The position numbers and the translations under genes are program-made. The notes under the pieces are model-generated. The model was not told where the DNA came from and did not search any database. It was given only the letters and a program-made list of their open reading frames with translations. DNA of 64,000 bases from JAHBNG01 sp039028975 (lineage in GTDB: Bacteria > Chloroflexota > Anaerolineae > Caldilineales > Caldilineaceae), in assembly GCA_039028975.1 (NCBI GenBank), contig JBCCHB010000069.1, positions 18,895 through 82,894 on the forward strand. The letters are read 5' to 3'. Positions 38,701-45,800 of the stretch are shown one piece after another (position 1 is the first letter of the stretch; every line of letters starts with the position of its first letter).

Positions 38701-39602
38701 CCAGTAACTTCCGTCAGAGCTTGACCTTTCCGCTGCGGATTGTGGATGATCGACAATTGCGCCTGCCGCTGGAGCCAAGATTTACCCTCTTTGAAGATCC
38801 CGAATACAATCGGCGACTGGCCTCATTAGCAGGGCGGTTTGCTATGCCTGTGCAGGTAAAGCAGACATCTGCTGACAAGGAGATAGAGCTGGTACTCCAG
38901 AGTGTATCGATTTCAACAGATCGGCGCGAATACAATCCTGAGAGCATTGTCTGGATTCGGTACGATTGGGACAATCAAGAGATGCAAGAAGATGCAACGA
39001 ATCTGGGCGTTCTCTCGTTCCAAAAGGTGGACAAAAGCAACAACCCATTTGATTTGACGTTGCCAGATGTCAGTAAACAGGTTGTCGTAGAGACGGGTAA
39101 TACGCAGCTTTTCCGTCTTGATCTTGCCCAACTTCAGCCAAACGACCCAGATGATCCCAACGGCATCTTTCCTGGGGACTCGCTTATCATTCAGCTAGAC
39201 CTGTTTACACCTAATTCTGAATCGCCTGACAAGGTCGAAAACGCCACTATTAGTAATCTAGTCAAAGACGAAACCATCAAACTCGAAGTAGACATTGTAG
39301 CCGAGCCAGTGATTCCTCTCCCGGACGCTGCCTATGGATTGCTGCGTAGCCAGATCGTTGATAGCCGCCAGGAGGTGGAATGCGTGCGCTTTGCCTGGGG
39401 ACCTAACGCCGGCCGCTTTGAGCTAATCTGCCCAGACGATCTGCTCCAGGAAGTGGTGAGACGGCGAGCCGTATTCAAATGGACAGATAGTGCGCGACCA
39501 GCAACGGATGATAGCCAAGGAGCACACTACCAGATTCAAAAAATAGCCGAAAATGGAGCGACGCATTTTCCTCTGTTTCGCGAGCTGGAGCCTACTCCCT
39601 AG
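29721..39602 (+). CDS. Giant protein 2 (3293 aa) with tandem LamG-like domains
   Basis: Starts within the stop of giant gene 1 (ATGA overlap). Two concanavalin/LamG-like jelly-roll modules occupy about residues 36-245 and 257-460, each with RYPEDEDSYYRLR, PHPHGERTVDQAKFDSGI and GEKYVDDL. Modules of this sort usually bind carbohydrate. The remaining 2800 residues are a long run of unrecognised beta-rich and Leu/Pro-rich sequence with no P-loop, protease or membrane helix. A short SDD repeat (near 2157-2166) comes from a 9-bp tandem DNA repeat at 36189-36221. No signal peptide. A strong terminator follows 54 bp after the stop. Likely assembles with giant protein 1; the sugar-binding tip suggests it contacts a surface or polysaccharide, which is inference. 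Confidence 0.75.
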   Translation: MTTPLSSPTITVKGPFWSADVDLISVTTPPALGPGELLIERFSQYEANQDPLHWVDTRPGNSFDEDQSLFKTFAQENQVVFGTDATANNIHSHYVAPGVLNWTNYLFTGRLFITESQAGIGVTFFSRYPEDEDSYYRLRITRSRQTFHIAPHPHGERTVDQAKFDSGITPQANTWYRFQIEIEDAGDRTNIRAKIWEERTPVPDEFQIETFDDSNDRLRSGTVGIWTGHAGEKYVDDLRVRTLNGADLLLPQLGAIVLDETFETYEASQDPASWQDTAANNHFTIDDSLFKTALVSEQKVFGTQSEQLNIHSHYVTPGALNWTNYTYSGRLFITDSQGGVGVTFFSRYPEDEDSYYRLRTTKSKQTFHIAPHPHGERTVDQAKFDSGITPQANTWYRFYIEVEDAADRTNIRAKIWVEGTPEPNAFQMDTFDDSADRLRSGTVGFWAGHTGEKYVDDLLVQPLLPRNAALRTLFVDRQPRSALGSQNVLIPGTLIALVSPRTVEIRPGGPGDATYQWRQGNALSFDRLTIEAIKEHLATGELSLLLLEANPANWPQQSGTLPDFTCINGEINLDLLQAQDDGDVNLYNALQLDINAELGERPGRTELLGRTTVHSSGATLFGGVHLPWMAQGEQVNAPFLLARLLSRNRAESANASYRLKAEVERLSPTEEASWIRAWRDLSSYLNPRNPLNGVGLVQRTAPLWSTLEITDPLNVPNLFWHIQQWADDPQVHFAPGEINLLLSDRDPYSQEQPPTTLATIAPTADIPLTVDEEDGGTLKIELIVGSGDESTDNFVKYAASPDVPPTGNDDHFMVETVELPDFELAFDAVETPRLLRNTLGRPTPEEIASAGDDLESEPILWGFSPLADGWAQLPVPNMTERIYFEALAKAQNDDQQENTEQDDSAQADGRMEEPTDGEPLSILQGAVGLGNSYPDTLAAHPNEQPWSLTITSLQFAEGLWTLSRRKDGDGFELTDIALRLEEPELVANGFFWLSSGRPTAGDALPDLENWVNGLRQIPLRSLSKLPASQPPIVRLDFDAVTLRLREPQEAPSAHLNKWSLHYRIHQETLEQLAEVKSLINETLEKVPPLVWRRHPTLPTIQALPMTQTLSPPNFPSASRQLAPYQLALDEPAWELGVLALEGSERSAAGQWPQILSASTPALEWQKHPDLPIAALTLPGLNFDPNTQLTASGLTDPMQTLLSPRYRFDLPYTDQLNALAQVPKEPRDPNEVSPLPDSPPPQVAKPLERATLEEHWSRLSEQASLASVAAADAFIQETTGQTTMQRLIEPLKWPVSVELDLTAYPGIIQINNAVEPLDDPLLLSNESALEGISGHFVDVAEQTDTIALTDIPEADAYSVRAGSMTSRLVGQGLRDQRGLLRQLTQHHADNQNLLFTEVTLNGDPTLGDDPDSNRNRTYHLMSFINAINLKNTDSDTWRFWLKDLPAEVDATGDVIARRFDRESILSPALHSLEPIEQNGSVAAINDPEALAREQNYRMGYEWRLGPSGAEGASGAIQPLRLNGLVFFPLTLERVEFEGEKIVQVDIVGRLQLPLAPASTAETELTGLSNAVRLIYKAPEPSTPIRAAEEEGSAAPALELSQIQAESPVVEWPLQLLDGEQTNAPRIEWGQVRLGENQEIIVGNADQRLPETAKCRFVLFGQPWCVPLGELTFAPGVNDADNNLSFDLVTSSVQFVETSQDRSLVPYDLHITLSRGAGLHEAVLRLQLRTGTVAQPSLEALIQFMLVPPLLANDEHEEGHDDDMPPPPSVILESANLFGQLAVETIDQPVQYVPESLQFVWQECKPIESTDSQSAIHFLPGMVLKETECPGFLALTFQAQHEDDGQDGNQAQIPALSLTSAFSETLLQTCWGTFSQSQIGEITPGEHLMEKRFGSSAGEIFIGYTAQWTRANSGSHAASNEPDLDGGLWDESFLLNGFLEVKNLISWPAQSNVQIDEERQILHLPAPSSDPLFSHTHHTIRVLLNQQQLPSKIVRRSDPQDAEDGEALPSSASSIFTLNAQHSWQFLAVVEHQLLGSKLTAPSDTDDELVPLPASIELVSERRWTALQEIRLLLPQTYAEFLEEEDAPIFDLVNGIAPRWSLYGHFQSAWASRLTASDGADSLAALSADMLLVEASAPHWIRNQSVEELLAEQIDFGNDDSDDSDDSDDVNEIDVSVPLFSGTTLQFLPTGSHSGILSSLQDYEPSAPSSPEWQLLTMPFLGRLQEASQDGLTTSASGEPDAGLARINHPLKVDPLLQLWRKSQGETLELSPLVYMLTSWSVEAEIALRFSEFDHVVSRTWARLDPLSLEENWFRLQNPPTEPPFGRVRSVMAALPDTPARLSRATALRKAFDAFRSYYPPQLAIDAALPTPNPNTDVEKAPVWREERLLLWQAGIQNNSGTTVAYPWLPVGLQLWTSPLLEPSTATSQPHHAAATLLPARLSLDGQDNPTPVSFAVSPYLGLSRHPAPADVELFLASLELLGLDSSTNQLRPIASLLREENSPETLETFARNWGYETRRRERPNSPLGIVRRRQLKKMPMDAEAVEPAATESELLVNPALLIATYGFSLVEEAQGGGILTKRVVALRSQIQELRFREGQYGGIIMPTSLQPYEVAPPLTNGVQPIYTTPLTSIEEIELDDLEVGEIEVDDVPRVRPDWRWGISALTVGVQYTSAQAEAGSNAAPIGVTGRVPGAPELPATLWWHAPQHHVQFRSTLSDVGATAGLPPLFRAKAINSLLPTLPQVAFPTAGALQASAGKKEDRAPTDSLIHWQPALPGSLSYLLVGARSGAMLAIRNQLLRQQGLLFSDDGAEVEEMTIIDTLISGSVPVQHRVPRPVPLPANEEDEQDSALQTWASYVTPTQRLETLTSPVDEAFFAECGEEPDRTPIRRLRAELVWPPRGEINAQWDGRVEFLFRNEENEVTESGWFARVELGDGDLKIPLITSNSTDDPETAFGTEWSPESVNERNAIRALIGNRQVGQTILLQAHVKPATATSNFRQSLTFPLRIVDDRQLRLPLEPRFTLFEDPEYNRRLASLAGRFAMPVQVKQTSADKEIELVLQSVSISTDRREYNPESIVWIRYDWDNQEMQEDATNLGVLSFQKVDKSNNPFDLTLPDVSKQVVVETGNTQLFRLDLAQLQPNDPDDPNGIFPGDSLIIQLDLFTPNSESPDKVENATISNLVKDETIKLEVDIVAEPVIPLPDAAYGLLRSQIVDSRQEVECVRFAWGPNAGRFELICPDDLLQEVVRRRAVFKWTDSARPATDDSQGAHYQIQKIAENGATHFPLFRELEPTP
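29836..31094 (+). repeat. Internal tandem duplication encoding two LamG-like modules
   Basis: Two copies of about 600 bp (about 29836-30440 and 30493-31094). The block around 30180-30252 and its counterpart 30840-30912 differ at only a few bases over some 70, while other parts of the modules have diverged more. Confidence 0.85.
36189..36221 (+). repeat. 9-bp tandem repeat (GATGACAGT)
   Basis: Three perfect units plus a partial fourth, in frame in giant gene 2, coding for an acidic Ser-Asp-Asp stretch. A likely site of length variation. Confidence 0.85.
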
Positions 39603-39656
39603 ATTTGCTTTCTTCAAGCCTGCCATACCAGAACAATTGATCTACACTCTCCATTG

Positions 39657-39692
39657 AAAGGGATCTCCGCTAGCTAGCGGAGATCCCTTTTT
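39657..39692 (+). terminator. Strong intrinsic terminator after giant gene 2
   Basis: A perfect stem GGGATCTCCGCTAG/CTAGCGGAGATCCC (39660-39687) is followed by five T. Three A precede the stem, so it can also work for the convergent minus-strand gene. It closes the five-gene plus-strand series. Confidence 0.93.
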
Positions 39693-39860
39693 GATCCACT
39701 CATCTGTCACAAACGTCTAACTGACCCTTACACAAAATGTCGGAGACTCGTTCATTTGATCTCAACATGACGCTGCGAGTAGGTAATGCCGCTAAATGGA
39801 CCAAGTCATGTCATGGGACAATACGTTGTTTCACAGCCTTCAGAAGTTACTGTATGAGGC

Positions 39861-41960
39861 TTATCTGACGAGCATGGGTACGTAAATATTGAAATTTTCT
39901 TTTTGGTCGTCTTGTGCCTCATCCACGTCTGCTTCATCAAGATCGTTATCAGAACCATCATCTTTGGCATCGCTGTTTATATCATGCTCCGCGCTTACCT
40001 TCAATTCAATATTAAATTTAGGGAGCTGACCGGTAAGACTGTCGTTATTCATTGGAGATATGTTTGGCGCACTGGCTATAGCGAATCCGTCGATGACCTC
40101 ATCACCAAAGCTATACGAGGTGCCGTTCCAGTAATTCATCAATGTGCAGCTACTGTTTCTCCCTATAGACTCAGGCATACATATAAAGATGTCAGAACCG
40201 CTGCCACTGATGTCCTCGACATCAAATGTACCTTTTGTCGTCAAGTAGATTTCGTCCGTGGTTTCGTCTACCCAAGCTCCGAAGATATCTTCATCAGATG
40301 TCGTATTCAATCCAACTTCAGAGCCATCAAAATAGAGTGACCAAGATCCTGCCGTATCACTGCCGAGCTGTGTTGGTGTAAAGAGGATCAGATCTTCATC
40401 TTTGGCTGTCAGGTTGGTTGTCTTGACATTGCCAAGCGTACTCAGGACTAGACGCCCGTCGTCAAGGATAGTCATACCGTTGATGTCCTCTCCGTTGCTT
40501 GTCAACTCCACATCCGAGGCGTCAAAGTACCATTCAAAGTTACCTGCAGTATTCGCGCCCAGTGATGTGGGGATGAACCGGACAATGTCCGAGTCGTCGA
40601 CGAGACCAATTCCTGTGATGTCGAATTCTTTGATCAGGCTCAGAAGGATTGAACCATCGTCTAACAGAGCAAGCGCATCGACGTCTGACTGGCCTAAACC
40701 GACATCAGAACCATCAAAGTAGAGCGACCAGGTGTTAGCTGCCATGTCATAGGCCAGAATATCTTCGTCCTTGAACTTCACGCCCGCAACCGTACCGACC
40801 GTTGTCGAACTGAGGTAGAGAACACGATGGGTTCCTGTCGGCGGTGGATTTGATGGCGCGACCGTCCACTGGAAGGAAACGGACGAACTATCCAGCCCAT
40901 CGTTGGCCGTTATGGATACGGTATAGACGCCGGTACTGTTGGTCGCCAACGTCCCCTCAATTTGACCGCTGCCACTGTCTAGAGAGAGTGTGGTAGGTAG
41001 ACCCGTGGCACTGAAGGTAAGGGGATCGCCATCGGGATCGCTGGCGTTGATGGCAAGTGAAACGGTATCACCCTCTGTACTGCTTTGCGCACCAGGATTG
41101 GTGACGATTGGGGGCTGATTGCTTGGCGCTGAGCCGTCACCAACCTGAAGGGGGACACGTTGCGAGACGGACTCTGCCAGCACCGTGATGCTGCCCTGGC
41201 CCGCTTGCGTGTCGGCGGTGAAGGTCGCGGCAACTTGCCCGTTCTCATCGGTCACGCCATTGGCAGGATCCAGCGTACCCAAGATGCTCTGGAAGACAAT
41301 GACCGTGCCGCGTAACGGCTGGCCGTTCTGGTCGTAGACTGTGGCCGTAACGTTGGTCTGCTCACCGGGGGCTAGCTCAGTCGCGCCAAGCGCAACATCC
41401 AGCGACTCTGGCCAAGATGACGGCGGGCGCACCACCACGAACTGCCCTTGGGTGGTCAGCGGTTGGGGGGTGAAACCGGTGATTGTCTCCTCGAAGAGGC
41501 CTGCCAGGACTTCGCCATCTTCGAGGATCTGCCCCACTAGATTCACCCGCCGCTCCACCGGACGGCCTGATATGGTATCGGCAAAGGGTGCCGATGTCAT
41601 GGTGAAGGTGGGGGTGATGTTGCTGGTGGTGTCGATGCTGCCCGTGAGGGGCGGTATGGTTTCGTAGATGAGCGTGTGATTGGCATCGATCTGGCCGGTG
41701 AGGGTCCCTTGATTGTCGGTGATTTCGATGGCGATGTCCAACGCGCCCAGGTCGATGGGGGTGGTTAGGGCGATGGTGCCTTGGTAGGTGTCAGTGAGGG
41801 TAGGGGAGTCTACAACTTCTGCTGCTTTTAATGGTTGTGTGATTGTTCGGACAAGAGTTAATGTATTCTCCTTTGCGAAGAATAATACGATCGAAAACAA
41901 AGTAACTGATAACAACATACCAATGATGAGCATCCTCTGGATCAACTTGTTCTTGAACAT
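39861..41960 (-). CDS. Secreted Ig-like domain protein
   Basis: 699 residues; AAGGAG lies 9 nt before the ATG. N-terminal signal/anchor (about 5-30, LIIGMLLSVTLFSIVLFF). Residues about 190-275 are a bacterial Ig-like domain of the Big_1 type (GEQTNVTATVYDQNGQPL). Residues 283-370 are a cadherin/He_PIG-like domain (NPGAQSSTEGDTVSLAINAS, DPDGDPLTF). Residues 380-620 hold three or four repeats with WSLYFDGSDVGL and SLGANTAG/QLGSDTAG motifs, possibly a propeller. An acidic stretch and a short IYVPMLVR C-terminus finish it; similar YLPL-type ends recur on exported Chloroflexota proteins and may be a sorting signal (from memory). Last gene of the toxin operon; likely cell-surface. Confidence 0.82.
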   Translation of the reverse strand: MFKNKLIQRMLIIGMLLSVTLFSIVLFFAKENTLTLVRTITQPLKAAEVVDSPTLTDTYQGTIALTTPIDLGALDIAIEITDNQGTLTGQIDANHTLIYETIPPLTGSIDTTSNITPTFTMTSAPFADTISGRPVERRVNLVGQILEDGEVLAGLFEETITGFTPQPLTTQGQFVVVRPPSSWPESLDVALGATELAPGEQTNVTATVYDQNGQPLRGTVIVFQSILGTLDPANGVTDENGQVAATFTADTQAGQGSITVLAESVSQRVPLQVGDGSAPSNQPPIVTNPGAQSSTEGDTVSLAINASDPDGDPLTFSATGLPTTLSLDSGSGQIEGTLATNSTGVYTVSITANDGLDSSSVSFQWTVAPSNPPPTGTHRVLYLSSTTVGTVAGVKFKDEDILAYDMAANTWSLYFDGSDVGLGQSDVDALALLDDGSILLSLIKEFDITGIGLVDDSDIVRFIPTSLGANTAGNFEWYFDASDVELTSNGEDINGMTILDDGRLVLSTLGNVKTTNLTAKDEDLILFTPTQLGSDTAGSWSLYFDGSEVGLNTTSDEDIFGAWVDETTDEIYLTTKGTFDVEDISGSGSDIFICMPESIGRNSSCTLMNYWNGTSYSFGDEVIDGFAIASAPNISPMNNDSLTGQLPKFNIELKVSAEHDINSDAKDDGSDNDLDEADVDEAQDDQKENFNIYVPMLVR

Positions 41961-42002
41961 CAGACTTTCTCCTTGTGTCTTGTTAAATGCCGCTATAGCT
42001 AT

Positions 42003-42800
42003 TCAGGCAGCATTCGCAATTATTTTTCCTACTTGTGTGCTGAGCGTGTTCCACGGAGATACCTTTTTATCGACCTCAATACCCTCCGGATTAAACTCTC
42101 TTGTACACGATATATAAAGCCCATGGCTCATTTCCTCGATATAAGCACCTTTGAACAAATTTCTTAGTAAGGTCACCGTATTTGCTCCCATAAAAGATTC
42201 GCTAATATAAAAATCTCTAAACGCCAAACTTCTTGGATCGTTTTTCAGATCTGCTGGAACCTCTAAGGGCCATTCTATTGTGATAGAACCATACGCAGGA
42301 TTTATTATTTCGATAATGCTTTTCAATCGGATGTACGTCCGTTTTCCTGCTTGTTTCGCCTTGATGGCATACTTTTTTGAATCTGATATTGGAAGCCTTG
42401 CAAGAGAAAATATATCGCCCATTGATAAAACACTTACGGTTGGTGTATCGTGCCGAGCCGCTTGATCTGAAATACTTCCATATGTGACGATTACACACTC
42501 ATCTTTCGTTGTGTCGCTTGCATTTGTCATTAACACTTCTAAAACGCGAATTTCTTCCGAATCTAACCAAGACTGAAGTTCTTGAAAATTGCTTACATGG
42601 AGCTGTTTCTCGCGGTAAATCCGAGCTTTGGGTATAAAATATCCGCTCTCCTCCATGTTAAGAGTGCATCCTCGAGCGATTCCAGAGAAATTAGCTCCGC
42701 ATTCTAACAGTGCTTTTACTAACATATTTAGTGCGATCTCAGGGGTCTGATTAGGCAAATAGAAACTCAACTGCAGAAGATCCCCTTTCGGCTCTTTCAT
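42003..42800 (-). CDS. Probable immunity protein for the upstream RHS toxin
   Basis: 265 residues from ATG 42800, preferred over an in-frame ATG at 42878 because GGAGG lies about 10 nt upstream. No recognised domain, no signal peptide, no membrane helix; mixed alpha/beta composition. It starts 80 bp after the stop of a polymorphic toxin with a C-terminal tip, which is the usual place for the cognate immunity gene. The role rests on position only. It could also be an accessory protein. Confidence 0.55.
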   Translation of the reverse strand: MKEPKGDLLQLSFYLPNQTPEIALNMLVKALLECGANFSGIARGCTLNMEESGYFIPKARIYREKQLHVSNFQELQSWLDSEEIRVLEVLMTNASDTTKDECVIVTYGSISDQAARHDTPTVSVLSMGDIFSLARLPISDSKKYAIKAKQAGKRTYIRLKSIIEIINPAYGSITIEWPLEVPADLKNDPRSLAFRDFYISESFMGANTVTLLRNLFKGAYIEEMSHGLYISCTREFNPEGIEVDKKVSPWNTLSTQVGKIIANAA

Positions 42801-42880
42801 AATTCTTGTGCCTCCATTTTTAGATATATGTTTAACCTTCGGGGTGATCAAATAACACCCCGAAGCTCGAAACGACATAC

Positions 42881-45800
42881 TTACTTTCCAAGAAGTTCAT
42901 TAATAGCACGTAGTTGGCCAGGATTGGGTATAAAGGCTGTTGCAAGTTCACCCGCCCGATCTCCCTCCTTAAAAAACTGCACGGCAAAGTGTTTGCCATC
43001 AATAAAGGCAAGGTGAAGTTGAGTTGCATCGGCACCAGTTCTCCAATCTACCACATTTTTGCTTTTTGCAGCTCGCTCAACCAATTCCTGCCACTGAGAC
43101 TTATAATTTGCTACAAACCGAGATTCAGCTTTCCCCTGTGGTTTGACTATGCCCCACCATTGATGCGCATGCTCGCTGAATGAATGCTCAAGTCCCTTTG
43201 TCCCAGCAATCAAGCCACCACAATTATGAACTAGCCATCGCGCTTGCCCCACATAAAAAGTATGTGCATCAGCTACAGTTAGGTCATACATCAGTTGCAG
43301 CTGTTGAATCCAGTTGAGTGACTGCACCATCCCATAGCTACCGTCTGCTCGTCGAATTCGATTCCCAACTTTAAGATCGCCAGCAGTAATCCACTCATTC
43401 GTCAAAGTAAAGAAAGGATGCTCAGGCGTTGTCTCAATCTGCTCATCATCTAATGTGAGAACAACCACCACTGGATCTAGATGCACCACAGCTGTAGTGA
43501 CGGTATAATAGCCACTAGTCCCGAGAGCCTCATGATAGGCCAATGCCAAGTCACCTGCTTGAATATCTTCAATGGCTACGGGACCGCCCACTGTGGTGAC
43601 TACAGTATCACCAGAGAAGGAGCAACCGCGTTTGAAGACGCTCTTGACAGCATCCCAAGCCTTTGCTTTAACACTGGATGGCATTAGTTTAGACGCTAGT
43701 TTTCCAACGCCGCCTGTCGCTGCATTGATGACCATATCAATACCTACCGATTTGGCTGCACTACCAATGCCACCTTCTTGATAAGCTTGATACGCATCAT
43801 AAGCAGTCATTCCTGCGCCTGCAATAGCGATACCAGCCGCGATACAGGCTCCGGCACAAAGGAATTGACCATTCGGATCCACATACTTCACCGGATTCTG
43901 CCCAGCATAGTGATACAGATTCAGGTTAGTCGTATTAAACACCCCACCCAAGCCCGGCAACCCTTCATTGCTCCTAACTGTTGGCAGATACTGGCCCAAA
44001 ATCGGGTCCGTCGAGAGCCAAGTACTGGCATATGGATCATAGTAGCGCGCGCCATAGTAATACAGTCCCGTCTCATCCAACTCCTTCCCCGTAAAGCGAT
44101 AGCGCACCTCCTTGCCATTCATTGCATAGCGCGTTAGCCCATAGGGATAGTAGGTGCTCTCCGCTTCAACCTGCCCGCTTTCATCCAGCAGCAGACTGGT
44201 ACCACCCAAGTGATCCGAAAGATACCACGCCGCGTCCAGCGGACCAGGGTCGTAGGCAACGTCGCCGGTGAAGCCCTGAATCAAGCGCGCGGGATCGAAG
44301 GTGGACGTGACTTGGGCAACCCGACCATCATTGGCAAAGATGTATTGCACCAGTTGGTCGCCGTTTGGGGTGCTGCGGACTTCGGCGTACTGGCCCAGAT
44401 AGAGGGTGGTGGTCACACTGCCAGTGGCGACAACAGTTTGGCGCACACGCTGCCCGCCCGCGTCATAGACGTAACTGGAGGTAGTATCGTTTTCGTCCAC
44501 AGAAGTGAGCTGATTACGATGGTCCCAAGCGTAGGTGGCCGTGCCGTTGCTGAGGCGGTTGCCGTTGGCGTCGTAACGATAGGTCTCGTCGCCGACTGTG
44601 GTTAGCGCATGAGGGCCAGCACCATTTTCACCGTAGCGCATGTCACCCAGATTGAGGCGAGGGTCGGCGCTGCTGCTCTTGCGTACCAAATTGTGGATGC
44701 TGTCGTAAACGTAGTCGATTGACCCGTAAGTGCCATTGGCACCGATCAACCGGTAGAGATCATCATAGATATAACGTTGGGTTAAATCGTTCTGTGTGGT
44801 ACGCGCCGCCCGGCCATCGCGGATGGCGATCATGTTGCTGGCGTTGTCAAAATCGTAGTGCAGGTCTTGGAGCACGGTCTGCCGATCATTGGTGCTATGC
44901 AGATGGCTCAAGCGTAGGCGGCTGTCGTAGGCGTAATCGCTGTGGACGCCGTTGCCGTAGGTGATCTGCGCACGTTGGTCGGACGCCGTGTAGTCGATGT
45001 TCTCCACAAAGCCGGGAACCGCGTCCAGCAAGCCTTGGGCATTATGGGTAAAGTCCACGGTAAGGCCGTCTGGGTAGGTGACGGACGTAACCCGATCCAT
45101 GGCGTCGTGGGTCATGCGGGTGACGAAGGCTAGATTCTCCTCGGCAAAGGTGCGGACGGTGCCAACTGTGTTGCCTCGCGCATCGTACGAGTAGGCGATG
45201 GTGCCTGCCTGATCCTCGATATAGGTAATTTGTCCCAAGGTATTCTGGGCGTCTGGCTGACGGGGGCTGCGGTCATGGTCATAGTGGTAGGTGGCGTAGG
45301 GCACCTGAGTGCCGTCGGCCAATGTCCACAACTCCTGACGCAGGCGGTTGGCCGGGTCATAGCGATAGGTAATGGTCTGCCCTTTGGCGTCAACCCGCTG
45401 CACGAGATTTCCGGCGTCATCATAGTGGTAGTGCTGGATGCCTTGATCGGGATTGTCCAACCGCAGACGGCGGGAGAGCGCGTCGTACGTACTGGTCGTA
45501 ACGTTCCCCTGCACATCTGTGATCCGAGTGAGGTTGCCCAGCATGTCATAGCCATAGGTCGTGGCATAGGTCTCCTGCTGCCCATTCACGATGTTGACCT
45601 CGGCGACCTGCGTGATGCGTTCCAGCCCATCATAGCGACGGGTTGTCGGCGTATCAAAATGGGGTGAGTCGGCCGTATTGTCTTCTTCGTCATAGAGCAC
45701 GTCCGTTAGTGGACGATGACTAACTGTGGCAAAGGAGCCGTCGGGATTGACCGTGCGTACGACGCGCCCCAGCGGATCATAGTGTGTGGCCGTGTGTGGT

